Below are positions 41,524 to 48,836 of a stretch of DNA of 64,000 nt, one piece after another. Below the pieces are notes generated by a model. The model worked only from the letters and a program-made list of their open reading frames with translations, had not been told where the DNA came from and ran no database searches. Source of the stretch: a virus. The position numbers were made by a program, and so were the translations under genes. Positions within the stretch are counted from its first letter, which is position 1. Each line of letters begins with the position of its first letter. The DNA lies in the IMG/VR virus record IMGVR_UViG_3300037278_000728, positions 1 to 64,000 of that record; one strand, 5' to 3'.

Positions 41524-42901
41524 AAATTCTTCATTAATTTATAATGAAGAGTTATCGGTGGATGAATTAACGGTCAGAATTAAAAGCCCATCCGATGAAT
41601 ATGTTCCAATTCAATATATTATTAAAAAGCAAAGCGAGGGAGTTAAATTAACGTTTGATAAATCGCACTTAATATGTGCAGATAAACATATTTTGTATAA
41701 TAAATTTTATTTACCGATACATGCGAGCGCATTAGTGGCGGGAGATATTATTCGAACTAGAACTGGAATTTTACGTATTGACAAAATTGAGTCGGTTCCG
41801 GAGCAAGATTTTTATGACGTAACCTTGCCATCTCCGCATGTCTATGTGGATCATATAGGAATCATCCATCATAATAGTCTTTTGACGGCGGTTTTGTCTA
41901 AAAAAGTTGAAAAATATGGTCGAAGTATTGTCATTGTTCCTAATAAAGATCTGATTACACAGACAGAAAAATATTATATCGACCTTGGCATGGACGTGGG
42001 TGTTTATTATGGCGATCGAAAAGATTTTTTTAAGACTCATACGATTTGCACCTGGCAAAGTTTGTCAAGATTAAAAGATTCTCCGATCGATATTGGATTA
42101 CCAGAGCCGATTACATTTGAAAAATTTGTACAAGGCGTTGTTGCAGTAATTGTGGATGAATGTCACGGCCTGAAAGGAAATATTCTTAAATCGATACTTT
42201 GCGATACAGTATTAAATAAAATTCCAATTCGATGGGCATTTACAGGAACTATACCAAAGGAAGATTTTGATTTAGTAAATCTTACTATTTCAATGGGAGA
42301 AGTTTTGCATCGGTTAACTACCGCCACACTACAGGATAAGGGATTAATCAGCAAATGTGATGTGAAGATATTACAATTAATTGATACAATGTCATTTAAT
42401 GATTATCCTGCCGAGTTAACTTATCTAGTCACCGATCCGGATAGAATTGAGTTCATCTCTACGTTAATTACAGATGCGGCGAAAACCGGCAATGTTCTTG
42501 TATTGGTTGGTAGAAAGAAATCAGGAGTATTGTTAGAAGAATTAATACCTGGGTCAATTTTCTTATCAGGTGCTTCAAATTCAACATTGCGTAAAGAGCA
42601 ATATGATTTAGTGGCTACTTCTGATGATAAAGTTATTATTGCTACATCAGGAATTGCTGCGGTCGGCCTAGATATTCCTAGAATTAATCATTTATTTTTA
42701 ATTGAGGTGGGAAAGAGTTTCGTTCGTACAATTCAGAGCGTTGGCCGGGCGATACGTATCGCAAAAGATAAAAATTTTGCGCAGATATGGGATATTACTA
42801 GTACATGCAAATTTTCAAAAAATCACCTTACCTCTCGGAAAAAATATTATAAGGAACAGTTATTTCCCTTTAAGATTGAGAAGATTGAGTGGCAAAAATA
42901 A
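41471..42901 (+). CDS. uvsW: C-half of split intein plus UvsW helicase C-extein
   Basis: 476 aa, SD AGGAG before ATG 41471. Residues 1-135 are the intein C-half: block B-like region A-D-K-H-I, then D-F-Y-D-V-T-L-P-S and H-I-G-I-I-H-H-N with the terminal Asn at 41873-41875. The C-extein begins with Ser 41876 (S-L-L-T-A-V), completing motif I G-K-S. Then the D-E-C-H box (V-I-V-D-E-C-H-G), F-T-G-T-I (motif III) and Q-S-V-G-R-A-I-R (motif VI). Spliced UvsW is 493 aa (T4: about 500). It remodels branched DNA and R-loops at origins. Confidence 0.88.
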   Translation: MKLSMKIGTLLSAMQSYKNSSLIYNEELSVDELTVRIKSPSDEYVPIQYIIKKQSEGVKLTFDKSHLICADKHILYNKFYLPIHASALVAGDIIRTRTGILRIDKIESVPEQDFYDVTLPSPHVYVDHIGIIHHNSLLTAVLSKKVEKYGRSIVIVPNKDLITQTEKYYIDLGMDVGVYYGDRKDFFKTHTICTWQSLSRLKDSPIDIGLPEPITFEKFVQGVVAVIVDECHGLKGNILKSILCDTVLNKIPIRWAFTGTIPKEDFDLVNLTISMGEVLHRLTTATLQDKGLISKCDVKILQLIDTMSFNDYPAELTYLVTDPDRIEFISTLITDAAKTGNVLVLVGRKKSGVLLEELIPGSIFLSGASNSTLRKEQYDLVATSDDKVIIATSGIAAVGLDIPRINHLFLIEVGKSFVRTIQSVGRAIRIAKDKNFAQIWDITSTCKFSKNHLTSRKKYYKEQLFPFKIEKIEWQK

Positions 42902-42902
42902 T

Positions 42903-43523
42903 TTAAGAATATGGATCGGTAATAACAATAGTCCCATTTGTTCGTTGCATGATATTTCCGCTGTGCATATCAAGGCCGCAATCATCTGCACACTGACCTA
43001 CAATACGTAGGGCTCTAACTAAAGATGGATCGGTTTTAAAAATTGTAGGTATATCGTGGTTAAATATAACGTCTAATGAGCTATATGCCCGCCGTATTAT
43101 TATAGCGAAAAAATCTGAATTGCTCAAAGCCTGAAGAGCTGGTAGTTTAGTTAATTTTTCAATGAGATAAATGTAATAATTTTGATCGTCAATCTTCACA
43201 ATTTTCATATCGCTAATTATTGGAAAATGCTTATTTTTATGTTTTTTAATAACAGAAACATATCTTTCATACCCGGTATCGGGTTTGCTGTTAATTTTTA
43301 GAACAAATGACTTTTTAGGATTGGCAAAAACCATACTATAATAGCCTTCGTCGAGATATGTCCAGCCATTTCTTTTCAATGAGTCTCGTAACTTTTTGTT
43401 GGCGTCCGCTTTTTTGGTATTATAATCTACATCATTCCACCGCGGAATCGAAGTAAAATAATCGTAGGTTGGAGCGACAATAGCGGGGCGTAATTTATTT
43501 GGCGCGAATTCAGTAATAAGCAT
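42903..43523 (-). CDS. Minimal kinase-like protein A
   Basis: 206 aa. Contains Y-S-M-V-F-A-N-P and F-V-L-K-I-N (ATP-site Lys, N-lobe), I-Y-L-I-E-K-L (hinge), G-L-D-M-H-S-G-N-I-M (catalytic-loop D-x-H-x-x-N) and I-V-I-T-D-P-Y-S (metal-binding Asp in place of DFG), ending right after it. This is the protein-kinase/aminoglycoside-kinase fold without the usual C-lobe. A paralogue lies at 44085. ATG 43523 is 8 nt from a minus-strand TATAAATA. Confidence 0.6.
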   Translation of the reverse strand: MLITEFAPNKLRPAIVAPTYDYFTSIPRWNDVDYNTKKADANKKLRDSLKRNGWTYLDEGYYSMVFANPKKSFVLKINSKPDTGYERYVSVIKKHKNKHFPIISDMKIVKIDDQNYYIYLIEKLTKLPALQALSNSDFFAIIIRRAYSSLDVIFNHDIPTIFKTDPSLVRALRIVGQCADDCGLDMHSGNIMQRTNGTIVITDPYS

Positions 43524-43531
43524 GATATAAT

Positions 43532-43539
43532 TATTTATA
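43532..43539 (-). promoter_or_regulatory. Late promoter near ATG 43523
   Basis: Exact TATAAATA on the minus strand with 8 nt to the ATG, so a leader of about 3 nt and no SD. Confidence 0.65.
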
Positions 43540-43563
43540 ACAGGTTCACACAGGAGAACAATT

Positions 43564-44088
43564 TTGTATATTTTAGACGAAAATAATATTGCTGTAGATT
43601 TAAATCTTATTCCAGAGCAAGCTGATATTCACTTTTGGGTTTATCAAAATTCGGTTAAGAAAGAAGAAGCGGATTATTATTGTCAACCATTAATTATGTT
43701 AGAGTCATTCTATGCGGCAACTCTTAAATTACGCTTTGATTTATCGTTGGGCCGAAAGAAGGAAACATATTTTCTTAATGTTCCTGCAGATCATCAGATT
43801 TTGATTGGGGAATCTACTCACGGCGATTTAGAAATTAATCCGGTTACCAGTATAAGTGGCAGGGGATTTAGCGCATTTTCTTTAAATCCAATGAGTTCAT
43901 TTACTGCGGATTATTTGTCTGTGGATGTTGAAGATGTTTATCAGACAACAAAGTGGTTTGTGCCTAAGACCGTTCCGGGCCAGTTACTCTGTATTCCGTT
44001 GTGTGGCGGTTATCGACCGCCGTGTATTTATCTAGTACGGGACATTCCGAAGTCTTTAGAAATAATTAATATTGGAAATGCAATCTAA
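43564..44088 (+). CDS. Conserved phage protein between two kinase-like genes
   Basis: 174 aa from TTG 43564, chosen because AGGAG is well placed and no ATG is near. C-terminal pattern F-T-A-D-Y-L-S-V-D-V-E-D-V-Y-Q-T-T-K-W-F-V-P-K ... G-Q-L-L-C-I-P-L ... P-P-C-I-Y-L-V resembles a widespread phage family of unknown function. Its end overlaps the minus-strand kinase-like gene by 4 bp. Confidence 0.6.
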   Translation: MYILDENNIAVDLNLIPEQADIHFWVYQNSVKKEEADYYCQPLIMLESFYAATLKLRFDLSLGRKKETYFLNVPADHQILIGESTHGDLEINPVTSISGRGFSAFSLNPMSSFTADYLSVDVEDVYQTTKWFVPKTVPGQLLCIPLCGGYRPPCIYLVRDIPKSLEIINIGNAI

Positions 44089-44702
44089 ACATATGGATCA
44101 GTAATAATAATAGTGCCATCGGCCCTTTTCATCATGTTTTTACTGTGTAGGTCAATGCTTTCCGAGATAGCCGATTGTTCTACTATTTGAAGTGCTTTCA
44201 ATAATCCTGGTTGTTTTTTAAATATAATTGGAACATTATTCCAAAATAATTTTTCCAATGGAATACCGGGTTTTGTTATAATAGAGTCGAACCAGCGTTC
44301 ATAATTAAATGCCATTTTAGCTGGAATGGATATTAATTTTTCAATTAAATAAACATAATAGATATTACCGGCTATTTCCATCTTTTTAATATCGCTTATA
44401 ATTGGAAAATGTTTATTTCGATGAGATTTAACAATATTAACGTATCGTTGATAGCCGGGATCTGGGCGCTTATTAATTTTAAGTACAAAAGATTTTGTTG
44501 GATTTGAAAACACTGAACTATAGACTCCGGAATTTAAATGTTTCCACCCGAGGGATTTTAATTTATCTCTCAACTCTTGTTGAAGGTCTTGTCGCTTCTC
44601 ATAGTCATAGTCTGATGTTTTGTGGCTCTTTTTAAAATAATCAAATGCCGGGGCTTCTAAATTTTTTCCGAGTTTTGGTCGATATAATTCGGTAATTTTC
44701 AT
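44085..44702 (-). CDS. Minimal kinase-like protein B
   Basis: 205 aa, clear paralogue of 42903-43523: Y-S-S-V-F-S-N-P, F-V-L-K-I-N-K-R-P-D-P-G-Y, K-H-F-P-I-I-S-D, Y-L-I-E-K-L, I-D-L-H-S-K-N-M-M, I-I-I-T-D-P-Y-V at the very end. All three kinase-fold landmarks (Lys, D-x-H-x-x-N, metal Asp) are intact in both copies, which argues for retained activity. Predicted near-leaderless late mRNA. Target unknown; T7 gp0.7 is a precedent for phage kinases acting on the host. Confidence 0.6.
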   Translation of the reverse strand: MKITELYRPKLGKNLEAPAFDYFKKSHKTSDYDYEKRQDLQQELRDKLKSLGWKHLNSGVYSSVFSNPTKSFVLKINKRPDPGYQRYVNIVKSHRNKHFPIISDIKKMEIAGNIYYVYLIEKLISIPAKMAFNYERWFDSIITKPGIPLEKLFWNNVPIIFKKQPGLLKALQIVEQSAISESIDLHSKNMMKRADGTIIITDPYV

Positions 44703-44709
44703 TATACAA

Positions 44710-44748
44710 TATTTATCTCTTGACGTAGAAAAAGGAATTAGTTATAAT
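44710..44748. promoter_or_regulatory. Divergent late (minus) and sigma70-type (plus) promoters
   Basis: Minus-strand GATAAATA at 44710-44717, 7 nt from ATG 44702. Plus-strand TTGACG (44720-44725), 17 bp, TATAAT (44743-44748), then TAGTAT and ATG 44755. The whole 52-bp intergenic region is promoter. Confidence 0.75.
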
Positions 44749-44754
44749 TAGTAT

Positions 44755-45246
44755 ATGGCAAAAGAAAAAGGCAAACAAGATTCCAATTCTCCACTTGCAA
44801 TTTGGAACGAAATGTCGGCTTTAGATAAAAAGGATTACACTTTTTATGATCGATTAACTGACGAGGAAAAGAAAATCTTTTCACCGTATATTCTGCTACG
44901 TTGGGCTGCGTCAGTTCAAGGCGGGGATGAATTATCAAAATATTATGTCATGGCGGCGAACACATTTTCAAATCAGAATTTTTGGGATTTAAGTAAAGAT
45001 AAGAAAATTGGTTGGTTGAGTTTATGCGCGATATCTCCAGGATTGGGTAAGCAGAAACATTATTGGCTTGGCGCAAACAAGCGGGATTCAATTAATCCAT
45101 TGAAAAAGTTATTGCTAGAATTATTACCAATGAGTAAAACAAGCGATATTGATTTGATTCTTAAGATTAAGAGTAAAGAGGAAATTATTAAATGGCTGGA
45201 CGAAGAGCAGGGAATTCAGCCGGAGACGCTGAAAAAATTGAGGTAA
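44755..45246 (+). CDS. Clamp loader small subunit, T4 gp62-like (candidate)
   Basis: 163 aa, ATG six bases after a -10 box. Pattern S-P-L-A-I-W-N-E ... L-T-D-E-E-K-K-I-F-S-P-Y-I-L-L-R-W ... F-W-D-L-S-K-D-K-K-I-G-W-L and a C-terminal I-I-K-W-L-D-E-E-Q-G-I matches gp62-type proteins of T4-like phages in order and size (T4 gp62: 187 aa). gp62 works with gp44 to load the gp45 sliding clamp, also needed for late transcription. gp44 and gp45 are not in this window. Confidence 0.55.
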   Translation: MAKEKGKQDSNSPLAIWNEMSALDKKDYTFYDRLTDEEKKIFSPYILLRWAASVQGGDELSKYYVMAANTFSNQNFWDLSKDKKIGWLSLCAISPGLGKQKHYWLGANKRDSINPLKKLLLELLPMSKTSDIDLILKIKSKEEIIKWLDEEQGIQPETLKKLR

Positions 45247-45980
45247 AGATACGTAAGCCTAAATATATTAACCCAAAAGTTAAAAAATCTCCCGTTGTAC
45301 TAGGGCAGGATGGAAAATTTACCTGTAAATTTTGCAAAAGATCTTTTTCCCAGGAAAAAACGTTAATTGTTCATTTATGTGAGCAGCGAAGACGATTTGA
45401 TCAAAAAGATACTGTACATGGTCGATATGGTCGTCAAGCCTACATGGCGATCCGTTCTTTTCACGGTAATGACAATTTTACCGAGGAAGAATTCCGCCAT
45501 AGTGAATTTTATCTTGCCTGCATGAGATGGGGTAGATTTATTATTGACGTGCATTGTTTCAATCCTACATCGTATCTTAAATGGCTTATAGATTCGAAAG
45601 TATCTATCGATCGATGGAATTTAGATGCAATATATAATTGCTGGCTACAAGATATGGTATTCATTGAAGATGAATGGGATGCATTAGATAGGTCGATCAA
45701 GACTATGATCGTGTGGGCAGAAGAAAATAAGCAACCATACGAAAATTATTTTCGCCTAGCAGGAGGCGCTAGAATTTTATTTGATATATCACGCGCACTT
45801 GTTAGTGGGTGGGTTGTGTATTGTTGCCAAAGCGGGCAAGGATGGCTTTCTACAATTACTTCTAATGATTTAGAGATTATTTGGCCGGTTATTAATATTG
45901 AACGATGGAATTTTCGATTTAATAATTTAAAAGATTCAAAAAACCAGATAACTGCCATATGTTCAGAAGCGGGATTATGA
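45192..45980 (+). CDS. C2H2 zinc-finger phage protein
   Basis: 262 aa, SD GAGGAA inside the previous gene, 55-bp overlap. Residues about 36-60 are a zinc finger F-T-C-K-F-C-K-R-S-F ... L-I-V-H-L-C-E-Q-R-R-R. The rest is helical with W-G-R-F-I-I-D-V-H-C-F-N-P. A similar finger protein occurs in T4-like cyanophages in replication neighbourhoods; function unknown. DNA or protein binding is likely. Confidence 0.6.
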   Translation: MAGRRAGNSAGDAEKIEVKIRKPKYINPKVKKSPVVLGQDGKFTCKFCKRSFSQEKTLIVHLCEQRRRFDQKDTVHGRYGRQAYMAIRSFHGNDNFTEEEFRHSEFYLACMRWGRFIIDVHCFNPTSYLKWLIDSKVSIDRWNLDAIYNCWLQDMVFIEDEWDALDRSIKTMIVWAEENKQPYENYFRLAGGARILFDISRALVSGWVVYCCQSGQGWLSTITSNDLEIIWPVINIERWNFRFNNLKDSKNQITAICSEAGL

Positions 45981-46549
45981 CCCATTTTAGTAGCGATGTC
46001 GATCTTGATTTCGGTGATCGAAATAAGATTTTATCTTGTATTGATTATACTCCGGCGTCGTTAGAGAACGGCGAGCGACACAATTCCGGAATTTATGTAA
46101 CGATTATTCCACAAAATATTATAACCGGAACAGCTAGTATTAATTATAAGGTAGCTGAAGAGTTAGGATATGTAAAATTAGATATACTTAATAATCATTT
46201 ATATAGTTTAGTTAAAAATCCAGAACACTTAGATGAATTGCTTGCACGTCCGATTCATTGGGAAAAATTATTGGATAAGAACTTTGTATCTAAACTTATT
46301 CATATCGGTAATTATGCAGAAATTATTCAACGATTGCCGGAGCCGATTAATTCTATAGAAAAATTATCGATGTTTCTTTCGTGTATCCGACCTGGCAAAA
46401 AACATTTGCTAGGTAAACCTTGGTCCGAGGTTGAAAAGACCGTATGGGACAGAGATGCCGATGGATATATGTTTAAACGTAGTCACGGTCTAGCATACTC
46501 CATACTCGTTGGTTTAAATATTCGATTATTAGAAGAGCAAGAGTTATAA
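45977..46549 (+). CDS. DNA polymerase III alpha-like (DnaE palm) mini-protein
   Basis: 190 aa from ATG 45977. S-D-V-D-L-D-F-G-D-R resembles the catalytic P-D-I-D-x-D-F strand of DnaE; G-Y-V-K-L-D-I-L-N resembles its G-x-x-K-x-D-x-L motif; C-I-R-P-G-K-K-H-L is like the x-R-P-G motif. The protein lacks PHP, fingers and beta-binding domains, so it is unlikely to be a replicase on its own. T4-like phages use family B gp43. It may be an accessory or regulatory relic. Overlaps its neighbours by 4-6 bp. Confidence 0.5.
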   Translation: MTHFSSDVDLDFGDRNKILSCIDYTPASLENGERHNSGIYVTIIPQNIITGTASINYKVAEELGYVKLDILNNHLYSLVKNPEHLDELLARPIHWEKLLDKNFVSKLIHIGNYAEIIQRLPEPINSIEKLSMFLSCIRPGKKHLLGKPWSEVEKTVWDRDADGYMFKRSHGLAYSILVGLNIRLLEEQEL

Positions 46550-46921
46550 TTTTTTGATAACTGTTATATTGCGTCGCCGTTTCTTTTGCGCAAGATTTGA
46601 TAAACTCGTAACTGGCCCATGAATTATGGTGACTTCTTTAGATATAAAAGTTCGAAATATTTTTTTAAATGGTAGCCATTCATCTTTAAGATAGATATTA
46701 ATAGGCAGTTGCCGATTAGATTCAAAATACCATTTCTCTCCGAGTAACAGAAATAAACGTTTTTCGTCATCTGTTTTTAATTTGTTAACATCATAGAAAC
46801 TAGTAATAGATGTATCGATGTTTTGCACAATACCGATAAATTCGTCTTGCTTTACCCCATATAAAATAACCGATAGGAATGGAAATTTTGCGGTAAGGGT
46901 TTCAAATAGATTAGGATTCAT
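46544..46921 (-). CDS. Conserved T4-like phage protein
   Basis: 125 aa. F-P-F-L-S-V-I-L-Y-G, I-G-I-V-Q-N-I-D-T-S-I-T-S-F-Y, W-Y-F-E-S-N-R-Q-L-P-I-N-I-Y-L and I-I-H-G-P-V-T-S-L form a highly characteristic block shared with T4-like cyanophage hypotheticals. Basic C-terminus Q-K-K-R-R-R-N. Leadered late gene. Function unknown. Confidence 0.7.
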   Translation of the reverse strand: MNPNLFETLTAKFPFLSVILYGVKQDEFIGIVQNIDTSITSFYDVNKLKTDDEKRLFLLLGEKWYFESNRQLPINIYLKDEWLPFKKIFRTFISKEVTIIHGPVTSLSNLAQKKRRRNITVIKKL

Positions 46922-46960
46922 TATCTTCCGTTATAATTAAGATTTAATGTGTAACCGAAG

Positions 46961-46968
46961 TATTTATA
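46961..46968 (-). promoter_or_regulatory. Late promoter
   Basis: Exact TATAAATA on the minus strand, 39 nt before ATG 46921. Confidence 0.65.
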
Positions 46969-46991
46969 TCTGTCATTTAAAATTTTGTTTG

Positions 46992-46999
46992 GATAAATA
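46992..46999 (+). promoter_or_regulatory. Late promoter abutting ATG 47004
   Basis: GATAAATA, ATAT, ATG: 4-nt spacing, no SD, predicted leaderless. Confidence 0.6.
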
Positions 47000-47003
47000 A
47001 TAT

Positions 47004-47795
47004 ATGCAAACGATTAAGGTATATCCCGAGAAGAACCATATAAGAGCTCAGGTGGTCGGTTTCGATAATATTGCAGAGTGCTCAGAGGTGTTTATGTATT
47101 CGAATCCTATTGTAATTTATACGGGCGTGAATAATCCTATTAAAATTACTTGTTTAAATTCTGATCAAAAGAAAATCGATGTGTCGAATGTGTCAATTCA
47201 GTTTGGCCTATTTGAACCGAATACCGAGAATGAATTAGTTTCAATTATTGCATCTCCGATAGATACTGCAAACGGCGTTGTTCAAGCAACGTTGACCTCC
47301 TCTGATCTCGCACCGTTTGAAGTAGGTGATTATGAGATTGCATTGTCTGCTCTAGATAATACCGGAAATGTTTATCCAGTTTATATTAATGATTTCTTTG
47401 GCAGTAGATTAAAGACATCTCTCCGGAAAGGGCCCACGATGGGAATGCAGGATCCAATGCCATTAACTTTTCTTGATACCCCGGGCATAGGGGTAGTTAG
47501 TAATCAAATTAATTTAATGACTAGACCTATAAATTCGACAGTTGCTACAATGTCTTGCAATCTGATCGCTTATACCGGAAATGTGGTAGCACAAGGAACA
47601 CTAACATCAATTCCAACGAATTTAGATTGGGGTAATGTTTCGGCTACATATTATTCGAATACATCTGGTTATGTGATGCAATCAGTTATCGGGTCGTTTG
47701 CCTGGACTAGATTTCTTCTAGATAGCGCGGATCCAACTGGTAACGGTAACGTTATTGTTTCAACTTTTGTTACCAATGGTAATATAAGAATTTAA
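47004..47795 (+). CDS. Putative virion/baseplate structural protein
   Basis: 263 aa. Beta-rich: two Ig-like halves (I-V-I-Y-T-G-V-N-N-P-I-K-I-T-C ... F-E-V-G-D-Y-E-I-A-L-S-A-L-D-N; C-terminal S-A-T-Y-Y-S-N-T-S-G). N-terminal design resembles upper-baseplate proteins. Late promoter at the ATG supports a structural role; exact place unknown. Confidence 0.5.
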   Translation: MQTIKVYPEKNHIRAQVVGFDNIAECSEVFMYSNPIVIYTGVNNPIKITCLNSDQKKIDVSNVSIQFGLFEPNTENELVSIIASPIDTANGVVQATLTSSDLAPFEVGDYEIALSALDNTGNVYPVYINDFFGSRLKTSLRKGPTMGMQDPMPLTFLDTPGIGVVSNQINLMTRPINSTVATMSCNLIAYTGNVVAQGTLTSIPTNLDWGNVSATYYSNTSGYVMQSVIGSFAWTRFLLDSADPTGNGNVIVSTFVTNGNIRI

Positions 47796-47803
47796 TAGAC
47801 TTC

Positions 47804-47825
47804 TGTTACTGAGTTATGTTATCAT
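47804..47825 (+). promoter_or_regulatory. Sigma70-type extended -10 promoter abutting primase ATG
   Basis: TGT-TATCAT at 47817-47825, then TGTTAA and ATG 47832. The -35 region is weak (about TAGACT, 18-bp spacing), but the extended -10 compensates. Confidence 0.5.
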
Positions 47826-47831
47826 TGTTAA

Positions 47832-48836
47832 ATGAACGCAATAACTCAGACCGTGTTGAATTACTGGAATAATGCAAAAGTTAAAACCAGTCCGAATGGG
47901 TGGAGTTGCCGTAATGCTGTTTGCTGCGAACATCGTGGCCAGACCATTGATAAACGAGGTCGTGGCGGGTTAAAGATAGATGGCGATACAATAGTTTACC
48001 ACTGTTTTAACTGTTCTTATTCTTGTTCTTATCAATCGGGCAGATCATTATATCCTAAGTTTGAAAAATTTCTAACTTGGCTCGGTGTAGATGAAAATAC
48101 TATTGCTCAGTTAAAATTAGCAAATCTTAAGATCGTTGGCTCAAATGCAGTTGTTGTTAAACCAACACAGCAAATCAAATCGATTGATTTGCCAAATTCT
48201 TCATTATTATACGAAAACCCATCAGCATATAAGAAGCACATTGAATATTTAGAATCGCGCGGATTTTCGTACGATGATTTCCCGTTCTTAGTTTCCGATG
48301 ATGTAGGGTATCGAAATCGAGTTATACTTCCTTTTATTTTGCAAGATACTATCATTGGATATTCTGCTAGATCCATTATACCAGCCGATAAAAAACGTTT
48401 CATAATGAAACAAACCACTGATTTTGTATTTGGGTTAGATTTTGTAAAACCCAAATATGAATGGGTAATTTTGTCGGAAGGGTTATTCGACGCATTAAGC
48501 GTTAATGGGTTGGCGGTAATGCATAACGAAATTAATGATGCGCAAACAAATCTTATTCATGATTTACACACTAGAATTATTGTAGTTCCTGATTTAGATA
48601 TCACGGGATTATCAAATACAAAAACAAGTTTAATTGAAACCGCAATTGACAATGATTGGGCTGTATCTTTTCCGGAATGGGATTTTAAAGATATTAATAA
48701 AGCATATGTTAAATATGGACGGCTGTTTGTTATAAAGCATATTTTGAATAATGCAACTAACAGTCCAACAAAAATTAAGGTAACTCAGAAATTAATGTTG
48801 AATCGATTGCGGGCGGGCAAAAACGAATGGCAGTAA
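47832..48836 (+). CDS. 61: DNA primase, T4 gp61-like
   Basis: 334 aa, close to T4 gp61 (342). N-terminal zinc-binding region S-C-R-N-A-V-C-C-E-H ... Y-H-C-F-N-C (about residues 24-62). TOPRIM signature I-L-S-E-G-L-F-D-A-L-S (about 215) and V-V-P-D-L-D-I-T-G (about 254). Synthesises RNA primers on the lagging strand as part of the primosome with gp41, whose start overlaps its end by 10 bp. Predicted leaderless message. Confidence 0.88.
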   Translation: MNAITQTVLNYWNNAKVKTSPNGWSCRNAVCCEHRGQTIDKRGRGGLKIDGDTIVYHCFNCSYSCSYQSGRSLYPKFEKFLTWLGVDENTIAQLKLANLKIVGSNAVVVKPTQQIKSIDLPNSSLLYENPSAYKKHIEYLESRGFSYDDFPFLVSDDVGYRNRVILPFILQDTIIGYSARSIIPADKKRFIMKQTTDFVFGLDFVKPKYEWVILSEGLFDALSVNGLAVMHNEINDAQTNLIHDLHTRIIVVPDLDITGLSNTKTSLIETAIDNDWAVSFPEWDFKDINKAYVKYGRLFVIKHILNNATNSPTKIKVTQKLMLNRLRAGKNEWQ

